Below are positions 45,016 to 54,480 of a stretch of 64,000 nt of DNA, piece by piece (the first letter of the stretch is position 1; every line of letters begins with the position of its first letter). Origin of the DNA: Thiopseudomonas sp. (lineage in GTDB: Bacteria > Pseudomonadota > Gammaproteobacteria > Pseudomonadales > Pseudomonadaceae); the NCBI GenBank assembly GCA_023228985.1, contig JALOAC010000007.1, forward strand, positions 25,740-89,739. The letters are read 5' to 3'. The notes under the pieces were generated by a model. That model did not search any database, was not told where the DNA came from, and saw nothing but the letters and a program-made list of their open reading frames with translations. The translations under genes and the position numbers were made by a program.

Positions 45016-46067
45016 ATTCCTACTGCTAGACGGCCATGCCCGACCGCGAGAATGTTTCGTGCCGCATTAACATCGCGATCGTGGGTGACACCACACCCGC
45101 TGCACGTCCATTCTCTTATTCCAAGCCCTGCGATACCTTTCGGCCTCGATTCGGGCAAGCTGCCACAACTCGAACAGGTTTGGGTGGTGTATGCCTCATT
45201 AACTTCCTTAAAAACAATACCTGCGTGAGCGCATTTATAGTCCAGCATTGTTTTTAATTGACCCCAGCCAGCATCCAGCACTGACTTGGCCATTGTGGTT
45301 TTAACGAGTTTTAAACTACTGACATTGCCCACATAGATTTCACCGCAGCGGTTGACCAGCTTACGGCTGAACTTATGCAATGCGTCTTTTCTACGATTGG
45401 CGATTTTCGCATGAATGGTTTTGACTTGGGTTTTATTTCTGGCTCGTTGCGCTATGGCCAGCTTTTCCTCAAGGCCACGGTAGAAGCGTCCCGCTTCTAG
45501 CTTTGTGTCATCCGAACAGGTGGCTGTGTCGGTCAAGCCAAGGTCAATACCGATACGGTCTTGGCCTTTGGCTGCCTCGACTTCGACATCCACCACCACA
45601 TTGAAGTACCAGCGGCCACGAGCATCCTCATTGAAACTGGCCGTGCGAAACCTGTACTGGCTCAAACCGTAGCTATCCCACACCTTAAAGTAGTGGCCAT
45701 TATGGTAGACCTGCCCATTTTTCCATTGAGCCGCGCCTGTGTTGACGGGAATCCAGCCCAGCGAGCGGCGTACACCGCCTGATTTGCGCCAATTTAAACG
45801 GCTCTTCTTGAACTGCTTACGCCTTGTGACGTACTCACCGGCAATGCACTGCAAGGTCTGGCTGTGCAAGCCCAGCTCTTTACCCGCGCCCTTAGTGTAA
45901 GGGTGCATATCATAAGCAGACAAAAACACACCACGCTCTTTAATCGAACGGTAGCTTAACTCATTAACAAAGTTCCAGACGAAATTAACGCTTTTTGCCA
46001 TGCTATTAAGCAAAGGCACATGCCTGTCTCGCACTCGAACTTTTAAGGTTTTGGTGTGTTTTATCAT
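45003..46067 (-). CDS. tnpB: TnpB-family RNA-guided nuclease (IS200/IS605, stand-alone)
   Basis: TnpB proteins are omega-RNA-guided DNA nucleases that help transposon retention. The 354-residue protein starts at 46067 (MIKHTKTLKVRVRDRHVPLL); the open frame further upstream covers the left end. It has RuvC-I D175 (GIDLGLTD), a zinc finger of C298-x2-C301 and C322-x2-C325, and RuvC-III HDRDVNAARNI (D330/D332). The usual RuvC-II glutamate is replaced by G247 in IYVGNVSS. No TnpA is nearby, so it is an IS1341-like derivative. Confidence 0.9.
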   Translation of the reverse strand: MIKHTKTLKVRVRDRHVPLLNSMAKSVNFVWNFVNELSYRSIKERGVFLSAYDMHPYTKGAGKELGLHSQTLQCIAGEYVTRRKQFKKSRLNWRKSGGVRRSLGWIPVNTGAAQWKNGQVYHNGHYFKVWDSYGLSQYRFRTASFNEDARGRWYFNVVVDVEVEAAKGQDRIGIDLGLTDTATCSDDTKLEAGRFYRGLEEKLAIAQRARNKTQVKTIHAKIANRRKDALHKFSRKLVNRCGEIYVGNVSSLKLVKTTMAKSVLDAGWGQLKTMLDYKCAHAGIVFKEVNEAYTTQTCSSCGSLPESRPKGIAGLGIREWTCSGCGVTHDRDVNAARNILAVGHGRLAVGIPVL

Positions 46068-46173
46068 ACTGTATATAATACCAGTGCCAGCCTCTACTGC
46101 AAAGGCTTTAGCAGTCTGCTGAGAGGCTGCTTGCGCAGCCCTCGCTATCCATCCTCGCACTAAAAGTACGAGG

Positions 46174-46409
46174 TTTTACGCGATTTTGATAAAAATGTTA
46201 CGCGAGTCCATGTTTTTAGGCAGATTAGCGCTGATTATGCTTGGCAATGCTTTGAGTATTGGACAATAACAAGGCAAGTCTTTAAGGTGTAGAGCCTAAA
46301 AATTACACTTTTTCTGGTAAGTAAGCGCAAATGCTTGACCAGAAGGTGGGCTCAGTTATATATAGCCTCTTCAAACACGATCTTTTTTATCTTGGGAAAT
46401 TTCTAAGCA
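46174..46409. promoter_or_regulatory. topA upstream region
   Basis: No gene is seen here. TTGACC (46335-46340) and TATATA (46357-46362), 16 bases apart, form a good promoter about 50 bases before topA. The left half next to the TnpB element holds a direct repeat of TTACGCGA (46176-46183 and 46198-46205), of unclear meaning. Confidence 0.5.
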
Positions 46410-49004
46410 ATGAGTAAATCGCTGGTTATTGTGGAATCCCCGGCCAAGGCCAAGACCATTAACAAATATCTGGGTAACCAGTATGTGGTGAAGTCCAGTG
46501 TGGGTCATATTCGCGACTTGCCAACAAGTGGTGGCGGGGCAACCAAGCGTGCAAAAACCGACGAAAAGCTCAGTGCCCAAGAGCGCGCCCAACGCCAGTT
46601 GGTCAAGCGTATGGGAGTAGATCCAGAAAACGGTTGGAAAGCGCGTTATGAAATTCTGCCGGGCAAAGAAAAAGTGGTTGATGAACTTAAACGCCTTGCC
46701 AAAGACGCCGACACTATCTATCTGGCAACGGACTTGGACCGCGAAGGGGAAGCCATTGCTTGGCACTTGCGCGAATCCATTGGCGGTGATGAAAGCCGCT
46801 TTAAGCGAGTCGTGTTTAATGAAATCACCAAAAAAGCTATTGAAAATGCCTTTGCTGAACCCGGTCAGCTCAATCTGAATCAAGTGAATGCTCAGCAAGC
46901 GCGTAGGTTTTTGGACCGCGTGGTGGGTTTTATGGTGTCACCGCTGCTGTGGAAAAAAGTAGCTCGCGGTTTATCTGCAGGACGTGTGCAGTCGGTAGCC
47001 GTTAAGCTAGTGGTTGAGCGGGAAAAAGAAATACGCGCTTTTATTCCTGAAGAATTTTGGCAAGTACATGCGGATTTAACCAATCCAAAACAGCAGGGTG
47101 CGCGCTTTGAAGTGGTACGCGAGGCGGGACAAAACTTCCGCCCGGTTAGCAAAGAGCAAACCGACAAAGCTTTAGCCTTCTTAAAGCAGTCTGATTATCA
47201 GGTGGTTAAGCGCGAAGACAAACCTACTTCCAGTCGTCCCAGTGCGCCCTTTATTACTTCAACCTTGCAGCAAGCAGCCAGCACACGTTTGGGTTATGGC
47301 GTAAAGAAAACCATGATGATGGCCCAGCGTTTGTATGAGGCTGGTTACATCACTTATATGCGTACCGACTCGACCAACCTGTCGAGCGATTCCATTGATA
47401 TGGTGCGTGGCTTTATTGAAGATGAGTTTGGCAAAAAATACCTATTAGACAAGCCTAATTTTTACAGCAGCAAAGAAGGTGCACAAGAAGCGCACGAAGC
47501 GATTCGCCCCTCGGATGTGGCGGTGCGTCCTACTGAGCTAAAAGGCATGGAGCGTGATGCCGAGCGTCTCTATGATTTGATTTGGCGTCAATTTGTTGCT
47601 TGTCAGATGCCAGCGGCTGAATATTTGTCGACTAGCGTTACGGTGGCGGCAGGTGAGTTCGAGCTGCGCGTACGTGGGCGTATTTTGAAATTCGATGGTT
47701 ACACCAAGGTGTTGCCGCCGCAGGGTAAGAACGCTGAAGATGCTGTGTTACCGGACTTGCAAAAGGGCGAAGCATTAAAACTGGTTAAACTGGATCCGAC
47801 GCAACACTTTACCAAACCGCCTGCACGTTTTAGTGAAGCAAGTTTGGTTAAAGAGCTGGAAAAACAGGGCATTGGTCGTCCATCCACCTATGCAGCGATT
47901 ATTTCTACGATTCAAGATCGCGGTTACGTGACTTTGAAAAACCGTCGTTTCCATGCGGAAAAAATTGGCGATATCGTTACCGAGCGCCTAGGCGAAAGCT
48001 TTGCCAATTTGATGGATTATAGCTTTACCGCAAAAATGGAAGAGCGTCTTGACGATGTGGCACATGGTAAATTGGTATGGAAACAGCTGCTGGATGAGTT
48101 CTACGGTGACTTTAAGGGTAAGTTAGAGTTGGCAGACAGTGCCGAAGCCGGCATGCGTGAAAATGCTCCGACGCTCACCGATATTCCTTGTAAAGAATGT
48201 GGTCGTCCGATGATGATTCGCACAGCAACCACTGGCGTGTTTTTGGGTTGCTCAGGTTATAGCTTGCCGCCCAAAGAGCGCTGCAAATCAACGATGAACC
48301 TTGTGCCCGGTAATGAAATTGCCGAAGATGACGAAGGTGAATCAGAGTCTTTACTGTTACGTAACAAACGCCGTTGTGGCAAGTGTGGTACGGCAATGGA
48401 TGCGTACTTGCTGGATGAAACACGCAAATTGCATATCTGTGGTAACAACCCAGACTGCTCCGGCTTTGAAGTCGAGGCGGGACAGTTCCGCATTAAGGGC
48501 TATGAAGGTCCAAGCTTAGAGTGCGATAAGTGCGGTAATGAAATGCAGCTAAAAACCGGTCGTTTTGGTAAGTTTTTTGGCTGTACTAATACTGAATGTA
48601 AAAACACCCGTAAGCTTTTAGCCAGCGGTGAGGCCGCTCCACCTAAAATGGATGTTGTGCCTATGCCGGAGCTGCAGTGTCAGAAAGTGGATGATACTTA
48701 TGTGTTGCGTGATGGTGCGGCAGGTTTATTTTTGGCTGCCAGTCAGTTTCCAAAAAAACGCGAAACCCGTGCGCCCCTGCTGATCGAGTTGTTGCCGCAC
48801 AAAGACGAGATTGACGTTAAATACAGCTACTTGTTTAGCGCGCCAACCCATGATCCCGATGGCTTACCTAGCGTGGTACGTTACAGCCGTAAAGCTAAAG
48901 AGCAATACGTACAGTCTGAAATAGAGGGCAAACCCTCTGGCTGGCGCGCACTGTATGACGGCAAGAAATGGGTGGTAGAAGACAAGCGCAAGCCGAAAAA
49001 GTAG
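46410..49004 (+). CDS. topA: DNA topoisomerase I (type IA)
   Basis: TopA relaxes negative supercoils through a 5'-phosphotyrosine link. The TOPRIM domain starts SLVIVESPAKAKTI and has ATDLDREGEA; the active tyrosine is Y316 in GYITYMRTDSTN. The C-terminus holds zinc-ribbon repeats (CKECGRPMM, CGKCGTAMD, CDKCGNEMQ). The 864-residue length is typical of Pseudomonas. It has its own promoter and a strong terminator. Confidence 0.98.
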   Translation: MSKSLVIVESPAKAKTINKYLGNQYVVKSSVGHIRDLPTSGGGATKRAKTDEKLSAQERAQRQLVKRMGVDPENGWKARYEILPGKEKVVDELKRLAKDADTIYLATDLDREGEAIAWHLRESIGGDESRFKRVVFNEITKKAIENAFAEPGQLNLNQVNAQQARRFLDRVVGFMVSPLLWKKVARGLSAGRVQSVAVKLVVEREKEIRAFIPEEFWQVHADLTNPKQQGARFEVVREAGQNFRPVSKEQTDKALAFLKQSDYQVVKREDKPTSSRPSAPFITSTLQQAASTRLGYGVKKTMMMAQRLYEAGYITYMRTDSTNLSSDSIDMVRGFIEDEFGKKYLLDKPNFYSSKEGAQEAHEAIRPSDVAVRPTELKGMERDAERLYDLIWRQFVACQMPAAEYLSTSVTVAAGEFELRVRGRILKFDGYTKVLPPQGKNAEDAVLPDLQKGEALKLVKLDPTQHFTKPPARFSEASLVKELEKQGIGRPSTYAAIISTIQDRGYVTLKNRRFHAEKIGDIVTERLGESFANLMDYSFTAKMEERLDDVAHGKLVWKQLLDEFYGDFKGKLELADSAEAGMRENAPTLTDIPCKECGRPMMIRTATTGVFLGCSGYSLPPKERCKSTMNLVPGNEIAEDDEGESESLLLRNKRRCGKCGTAMDAYLLDETRKLHICGNNPDCSGFEVEAGQFRIKGYEGPSLECDKCGNEMQLKTGRFGKFFGCTNTECKNTRKLLASGEAAPPKMDVVPMPELQCQKVDDTYVLRDGAAGLFLAASQFPKKRETRAPLLIELLPHKDEIDVKYSYLFSAPTHDPDGLPSVVRYSRKAKEQYVQSEIEGKPSGWRALYDGKKWVVEDKRKPKK

Positions 49005-49055
49005 AGTTTAGAACGGTGAGTTACTTGCCGCACACACTCAATCACTCGTGATACG

Positions 49056-49087
49056 CCACCGCTGGATTTCCGGCGGTGGTTTGTTTT
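49056..49087 (+). terminator. Terminator of topA
   Basis: CCACCGC and GCGGTGG (with GGA/TCC inside) form a hairpin followed by TTTGTTTTT. Confidence 0.8.
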
Positions 49088-49122
49088 TACTGTTTAAAAG
49101 AAGCTAGTTTGTTGCCTTATTT

Positions 49123-49974
49123 ATGACCTTGAACGTATCACCACTTGAGACTGTCCGCCCCAAACCCTTTATCAAGTGGGTGGGAGGCAAGCGGCAGCTA
49201 TTACCTGAGTTGCAAAGGTATTTGCCAGAGAAAATAACGGATTATTTTGAGCCCTTTATTGGGGGTGGTGCTTTGCTGTGGACCCTTGAACCACAAGAGT
49301 TACGCAGCATCACCATTAATGACTACAATGCTGAGTTAATTAATGTTTACCAGGTGGTGAGGGACAAGCCGCGGCAGTTGCTTGCCAGTCTGGCCAAGCA
49401 TCGCAACACAGAAACCTATTATTACGAGCAACGTGCGCTGGATCGTCAAGATAATTTTAATCGTCGCACAGCAGTAACGCGCGCTAGCCGTTTCATTTAC
49501 CTCAATAAAACTGGCTACAACGGCCTATATCGAGTGAACTCCAAAGGTCAGCATAATGTGCCTTTTGGTCGCTACGCGAATCCGACTATTGTTGATTCTG
49601 AAACCATCTATGCGTGCTCAGCATTTTTACAGCATGTGCGGCTCATGCAGGGTGATTTTGACGCTATCAGACCGTTATTAAGCGCAGATGCTTTTGTGTA
49701 TTTTGATCCGCCCTACGCGCCCGTTTCTGCAACCGCTAATTTTACCTCCTATACGGATCAGGGTTTTGACCACAGCATGCAACAGCGATTAAAAGAGCTC
49801 TGTGATTACATAGATGCTATTGGTGCGAAATTTATACTGTCCAACTCCGCAGCTCCTCTGATTTATGAGCTGTATCAGGAGTATCAGATTGTTGAGGTGC
49901 AAGCCAGTCGTGCGGTGAACAGCAAAGCCTCTGGGCGTGGCAAGGTCACTGAACTTATTGTGCGTAATTATTGA
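49123..49974 (+). CDS. Dam/DpnM-type adenine-N6 DNA methyltransferase
   Basis: This class-alpha methyltransferase (283 residues) has FIKWVGGKRQLLPEL near residue 16 for SAM binding and the catalytic DPPY at 195-198. It resembles DpnII and MboI methylases and Dam, which modify GATC, but EcoRV-type enzymes with other targets share the fold, so the target is not certain. Its stop overlaps the next gene by one base; together they form a restriction-modification pair that protects the host DNA. Orphan Dam is normally absent from Pseudomonas. Confidence 0.9.
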   Translation: MTLNVSPLETVRPKPFIKWVGGKRQLLPELQRYLPEKITDYFEPFIGGGALLWTLEPQELRSITINDYNAELINVYQVVRDKPRQLLASLAKHRNTETYYYEQRALDRQDNFNRRTAVTRASRFIYLNKTGYNGLYRVNSKGQHNVPFGRYANPTIVDSETIYACSAFLQHVRLMQGDFDAIRPLLSADAFVYFDPPYAPVSATANFTSYTDQGFDHSMQQRLKELCDYIDAIGAKFILSNSAAPLIYELYQEYQIVEVQASRAVNSKASGRGKVTELIVRNY

Positions 49975-51242
49975 TGACCGATACCCTTAACGACGTTGCT
50001 TGGCACGATTTTTTACAGGAAAATCCGGCGGTGCTGCAGTGCATCGACAGATATGGCTTTTGTGATGTTCAATCGAGCGTGCTGAAGCACTATCGTGAAC
50101 CACGCTTGATGTGCAAAATTGATTTTCTTGAGCAGCAGCCCAAGATTTTAAAACAGCTAAGCATTTCAGTGTTAGCTATTGTGAATAAGCAGTATAGATT
50201 GGCGCGCACCCATCCCTTTATTGATATAGATACTGATTGGCTGCAGGATAAAGCCATTGATAAAACCTTTGCACTGCCCAACTACCTGCATAGCCTAGCT
50301 GCAACACATATTACCAGCGAGTCAAAAGCCCTCGATGCAGCCTATGCCTCGGGCATGCTGCATGAGCTGGAGCAGGTGCAGTACTTGCATTTAACGGTGC
50401 GCGGTCGCAGTTACTCGACCAATTTTGCGTTTGCTTTAGCGGATAGCAATGGCCACAGAATTGAATACCCAATCGCTGGCGTGCAATTAGAAGTTGATGG
50501 CGGCTATGAGAGTCATGAGCGACTCTTGTTGATTGAGGCGAAAATGGGTTTTGCCAACAACATGAACCTCAGGCAGCTCCTTTATCCACAGCTAAACTAC
50601 AGTGCATTATTGCGCAAGCCTGTGGTTACTTATTTGATGTTTTATGAGACGGGCGGTTTGTTTCATTTTTTGCCCTTTACCTATTACAACGGTATTCCTC
50701 AGATTAATTACGTGGGTTATCGACTGTTTAAGCTAGAGCAGCCGATGCTGCTGAATCCGCAGCAGTTATTTAATACACCCATTAATCCTATGCTGACCGG
50801 TTTCGGTGCGCCTTTCCCACAGGCGGACAGCATGGACACCTTGTTAAACCTGCTGTTAAGCATGGCAGCCGAGGTGCAATACAGCAAAGAGGAGCTGTTT
50901 GCTGATTACGCGCTAGTACCGCGGCAATGGGATTATTATTTAAATGCGCTAATTTGGCTTGGGTTAGTGTTTAAGTGCGCTGAGGGTTATTTTAGCTTAA
51001 CGCCAAGAGGTCATCAGATGCTCGAGTTAACCGAGCAAGAGCGCGTTTTTTATATTGCACAAACCGCCTTCTCCAATGATATTTTTAACGCACATCTGCA
51101 TGCGGAAAACCCATTCATCAACGCTAAGTCAAGGCTCAACAATGGCCTGAGCACAGACTCTACCTTCCAGCGCAGGCTACAAACGGTGAAAGCATGGCGT
51201 TGGTATCTGTTTCAGGTTTTGCGGCTCAACGGTCGAAATTAA
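49974..51242 (+). CDS. Probable type II restriction endonuclease, PD-(D/E)xK fold
   Basis: I do not recognise a named family over the whole 422 residues. A nuclease core is visible: D175 in LEVDGGYE, then E188-A-K190 in LLLIEAKMG, a D-x12-ExK spacing that fits PD-(D/E)xK enzymes, followed by NLRQLLYPQLNYS. The C-terminal part (about 300-420) looks helical and may be a DNA-binding winged helix. It starts at ATG 49974, overlapping the methyltransferase stop (TGATG), as in coupled type II systems. The cleavage site is presumably that of the methylase. Confidence 0.75.
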   Translation: MTDTLNDVAWHDFLQENPAVLQCIDRYGFCDVQSSVLKHYREPRLMCKIDFLEQQPKILKQLSISVLAIVNKQYRLARTHPFIDIDTDWLQDKAIDKTFALPNYLHSLAATHITSESKALDAAYASGMLHELEQVQYLHLTVRGRSYSTNFAFALADSNGHRIEYPIAGVQLEVDGGYESHERLLLIEAKMGFANNMNLRQLLYPQLNYSALLRKPVVTYLMFYETGGLFHFLPFTYYNGIPQINYVGYRLFKLEQPMLLNPQQLFNTPINPMLTGFGAPFPQADSMDTLLNLLLSMAAEVQYSKEELFADYALVPRQWDYYLNALIWLGLVFKCAEGYFSLTPRGHQMLELTEQERVFYIAQTAFSNDIFNAHLHAENPFINAKSRLNNGLSTDSTFQRRLQTVKAWRWYLFQVLRLNGRN

Positions 51243-51324
51243 TTGCCATTAGCGTACAATACCACTCCTTTTACGAGCGTTAGGTCGCAATGGCAGTCGA
51301 GTGAATGCCTTAGATTGGAAGTTT

Positions 51325-51576
51325 ATGTCAAAAGAATTTTTAGAAATTGTTGAATTACCCGATGGACGCATTATTTTGCGCCGCTCAGAAGAAGAGCCGC
51401 CTATGGTTACTCTGACGTTTTCCAAAGAAGCGCGTGAGTTTTTAAAAGGCAAGTATATTGATGTGGCAAAGTCCATGTTTCATGCGGGCTTGCAAACGGC
51501 AGGGCAGTTGGCGGCAGAAGACTTTGTTGAAGAAGACGAAGACTTAGCAGACACTGAACAGCATACGCTACACTAA
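51325..51576 (+). CDS. Small conserved protein of unknown function
   Basis: The 83-residue product reads MSKEFLEIVELPDGRIILRR and ends in a very acidic tail (EDFVEEDEDLADTEQ). No domain is recognised. The ATG at 51325 has GGAAG only three bases upstream; a GTG at 51301 adds eight residues and is the alternative. It starts 82 bases after the restriction cassette and ends three bases before the pseudouridine synthase gene, so it probably belongs to the older chromosomal backbone and shares a transcript with that gene. Confidence 0.75.
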   Translation: MSKEFLEIVELPDGRIILRRSEEEPPMVTLTFSKEAREFLKGKYIDVAKSMFHAGLQTAGQLAAEDFVEEDEDLADTEQHTLH

Positions 51577-51579
51577 ATT

Positions 51580-52479
51580 ATGGCCAACAAACCACTGGGA
51601 GCGAGCCGCATTCGATTGCCTGTGGGTCATTGGTCGACGGTGCTGGAGTACCTATGCCAACGTTTTGTTCATATCGGCTCCGATGTGTGGCGAGAGCGCT
51701 TTAAGCAGCAAAAAATCCTTAACGAGCACTATCAGCCGCTAGCTTTGCACGCGCCTTTTATTGCTGGTGCGACGGTGTATTATTTCCGTGAGTTACCGGC
51801 AGAGCCGCCAGTGCCTTTTCAAGAGCAGATTTTGTTTGAAGACGAACATCTGCTGGTGGTGGATAAGCCGCACTTTTTAGCGACGGCACCGGTCGGAAAC
51901 TATGTGGAGCAAAGCGTGTTACGCCGTTTGCAGCGGCGCTTGCAATTGCCGGATCTGGTAGCCGCGCATCGGCTAGATCGACTCACAGCAGGGGTGTTGA
52001 TGTTAATTAAACGCCGACAAGACCGTGATGCCTACCAGCGGTTGTTTCGTGAACAAACAGTTAAGAAAACCTACGAAGCTATTGCGCCGCCTTTGCCTAA
52101 ACTGGTTTTTCCTTATACCCACTGCAGCCGTCTGCAAGCCGATACTGAGTGCTTTTTTTTAATGCGTGAAGTGTCTGGAGCGCCCAATAGCCAGACACGC
52201 ATTGAGGTGCTGAAGCAGGGGCAAACCAGTTGGCACTATGCACTGTATCCGGTTACCGGGCGTAAACATCAGTTGCGCGTGCATTTGGCCAGTCTGGGAG
52301 CGCCTATAGTGGGTGATGATTTTTATCCGCAGTTAACAACAACTAAGCAAGATAACTACCAACAACCGCTGCAACTGTTAGCACGTAGTTTAGAGTTTAT
52401 TGATCCGCTAACGAGCCAGACACGCTATTTTTCTTCTTTACAACAATTAAAAAATATTGAACTTCTTACAGTCGTCTAA
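51580..52479 (+). CDS. RluA-family pseudouridine synthase
   Basis: It isomerises uridine to pseudouridine in rRNA or tRNA. The catalytic aspartate is D133 in AAHRLDRLTAG, preceded by the family segment LLVVDKPHFL. The C-terminal TGRKHQLRVHLASLGAPIVGDDFY is also typical. The target base is not predictable; the N-terminal extension lacks a clear S4 domain. Length is 299 residues. Confidence 0.88.
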   Translation: MANKPLGASRIRLPVGHWSTVLEYLCQRFVHIGSDVWRERFKQQKILNEHYQPLALHAPFIAGATVYYFRELPAEPPVPFQEQILFEDEHLLVVDKPHFLATAPVGNYVEQSVLRRLQRRLQLPDLVAAHRLDRLTAGVLMLIKRRQDRDAYQRLFREQTVKKTYEAIAPPLPKLVFPYTHCSRLQADTECFFLMREVSGAPNSQTRIEVLKQGQTSWHYALYPVTGRKHQLRVHLASLGAPIVGDDFYPQLTTTKQDNYQQPLQLLARSLEFIDPLTSQTRYFSSLQQLKNIELLTVV

Positions 52480-52618
52480 TACTAAAAATTAATTTACTTC
52501 ATTTGCTGTCTGGGTTAATGCTGTTAAACCAGATAAAACAAGCAGTCTTTATTAGCTTCTGCGGTACGCATAGTTTTGCAGGCGGTTCCCTTTAACTTTT
52601 ACAGCAAGACAAGGGATT

Positions 52619-54244
52619 GTGCTGTGGTTGATCAATATGCGTGAGAGCCTTTACAGAAGATTCAATGCCATTCGAAAGTCAGGCTACGTTCGGGCGTATG
52701 CGGTCGAATGGTTTTTATTAATAGCAGGATTGGCAATATTCGGTGTTTTTATTTTTTTTACGCTAATAGCTGAGTACAGTGCCACAACAGAGCGTGAAAA
52801 AAGCCAGTTAAAGACACAGGTTAAAATTGTTCAAGGGACAATTACCGAACAGCTAACTTCCATACGTAATGCACAAGTCAATGTTCGTAATGAAATTATA
52901 GACGGCCAAGTTCATCAGGAAGAACGTGGTATGTATGTACGTAAGCGGTTGCAGGGCTTTGCTGAAAGTATCTCCAGTGTTTGGTTAATGATGGTGCTGG
53001 ATAAACAAGGCGCTGTTATCGAAGCGAGTGAACCGTGGCTCTTGGGCAGAAACTTCGGTGAGCATGAGTATTTTCAAAGTGCCAAGCGTGAGCCTGATTT
53101 AGATAAGTTTTATATTAGCCCGCCATTTAAAAATGAAATTAATGCGTTGACTATTGCAGTGTCGACAATGCTGCCGGATCTGGAAGGGCGGTTTAATGGT
53201 GTCATTGTTACCATTCTTGACCCACAAACAATAATTGAGCTGTTGGGGTCGGTACTTTATGCCGAAGATGCAAGAGCCTCTGTTGCCTATGGAGAGGGAC
53301 TGCTTTTTTTGTTGGTTCCTGAACGCAAGGGCGGGCTTGGTCTTGAGTCCAGCGTGTTAGAACCTATTTACTCTAAGCATTTGAACACAGGTGAATTGTT
53401 GACTGTGCAGGAGGCGAGGTTTGCCACGGAAAGTGAGCAGCGCATGATAGCGCTGCATACCGTTAATCCGCCCGAGCTGTATATGGATATGGGGCTGCTA
53501 GTTGGCGTAAGTAGGGATGTGCAGGTGCTCTATAGTTATCGCTACAATGATGCTTATCTGAATGTTGGACTTTATGCCACGCTAATTATTATTAGTATTC
53601 CAGGGTTGTTTTTATCTCAGCGTCGGCGCAATCTTATTCGGCTAGTAGCGGCGAAGGCCGTGCAGGATATACATGAAAAAAACCTTGAACTTGAACAGTT
53701 AAATCAGCAACTGCAAGATAAAAGTGAGTATCTACGCTCACTAGCTTTTGTTGATGGTTTGACGCAGGTTGCCAACAGAAGACGCTTTGACCGTGTGCTT
53801 AGTGCTATATGGACGCGTTATACACGTGATAATTTGCCCTTAAGTCTGCTGATGATTGATCTGGATTTTTTCAAACAATATAACGATTTTTACGGGCATC
53901 AGAAGGGTGACGAGTGCTTGCAAGTCATAGCCAGCACCTTAAGACGAGAGCTGCCTCGCTCGCAAGATTTAGTGGCGCGTTATGGCGGTGAAGAGTTTGT
54001 GTGCTTGTTACCCAATACAGATTTGCAAGAAGCGCAGGACATTGCTCGGAGGCTAAGCGATGCGGTTGCGCAATTGGAACTTGCTCATGAGCAATCAACA
54101 GTTTCTAACATGGTTACTATTAGTATTGGCATTGCTACGCTGATACCGACTCTGGATATGGATAAACAAGCCTTGTTGCAAGCAGCAGACAAAGCCCTGT
54201 ATGCTGCCAAACAATCAGGGCGCAACAGATTTTGTTGCGCATAG
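52619..54244 (+). CDS. Membrane-bound diguanylate cyclase
   Basis: The protein makes cyclic di-GMP. A membrane helix at about 30-55, a periplasmic sensor region (Cache-like, about 56-300), a second helix near 315-335, a short coiled coil (KNLELEQLNQQLQDKSEYL) and a GGDEF domain follow in order. The active site is GGEEF at 456-460 and the inhibitory I-site R447-S-Q-D450 is intact, so product feedback is likely. The GTG at 52619 has AAGGG three bases upstream; ATG 52637 is an alternative. The ligand is unknown. Confidence 0.9.
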   Translation: MLWLINMRESLYRRFNAIRKSGYVRAYAVEWFLLIAGLAIFGVFIFFTLIAEYSATTEREKSQLKTQVKIVQGTITEQLTSIRNAQVNVRNEIIDGQVHQEERGMYVRKRLQGFAESISSVWLMMVLDKQGAVIEASEPWLLGRNFGEHEYFQSAKREPDLDKFYISPPFKNEINALTIAVSTMLPDLEGRFNGVIVTILDPQTIIELLGSVLYAEDARASVAYGEGLLFLLVPERKGGLGLESSVLEPIYSKHLNTGELLTVQEARFATESEQRMIALHTVNPPELYMDMGLLVGVSRDVQVLYSYRYNDAYLNVGLYATLIIISIPGLFLSQRRRNLIRLVAAKAVQDIHEKNLELEQLNQQLQDKSEYLRSLAFVDGLTQVANRRRFDRVLSAIWTRYTRDNLPLSLLMIDLDFFKQYNDFYGHQKGDECLQVIASTLRRELPRSQDLVARYGGEEFVCLLPNTDLQEAQDIARRLSDAVAQLELAHEQSTVSNMVTISIGIATLIPTLDMDKQALLQAADKALYAAKQSGRNRFCCA

Positions 54245-54262
54245 GTTTATAGGACAAATGAC

Positions 54263-54469
54263 ATGCCATATGTAAATATTAAAATCACCGATGAAGGTGT
54301 CACTAAGGAGCAAAAAGCTGCGCTTATCAAAGGCGTAACTGAGCTTTTGCAAACAGTGCTCAATAAAAATCCAGCGACTACAGTGGTAGTGATCGATGAG
54401 GTCAATACGGATAACTGGGGTATCAAAGGAGAGCAGGTGACAGAATTGCGCAAACAAGACACCCGCTAA
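54263..54469 (+). CDS. 4-oxalocrotonate tautomerase family protein
   Basis: The 68-residue protein begins MPYVNIKITDEGVT; Pro1, exposed after Met removal, is the catalytic base. The family includes enzymes of aromatic meta-cleavage pathways, but isolated copies such as this one have unknown substrates. The terminator at 54481 follows. Confidence 0.88.
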   Translation: MPYVNIKITDEGVTKEQKAALIKGVTELLQTVLNKNPATTVVVIDEVNTDNWGIKGEQVTELRKQDTR

Positions 54470-54480
54470 AGAATTGGTAC

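Larger units (their letters stand above)
44990..46173 (-). mobile_element. IS1341-like TnpB element without transposase
   Basis: The element has the right-end hairpin at 44996-45015, tnpB, and at the left side an imperfect inverted repeat at 46088-46129 (arms CAGCCTCT and AGAGGCTG) and a hairpin at 46153-46173 (CCTCGCAC-TAAAA-GTACGAGG, one mismatch). IS200/IS605 elements have subterminal hairpins instead of terminal inverted repeats and make no target duplication, so exact borders need comparison with an empty site. It cannot move without TnpA in trans. Confidence 0.6.

Noticed and set aside
46176..46205. Direct repeat TTACGCGA as target-site duplication of the TnpB element
   Set aside because: IS200/IS605 elements do not duplicate their target, and both copies are on the same side of the element.
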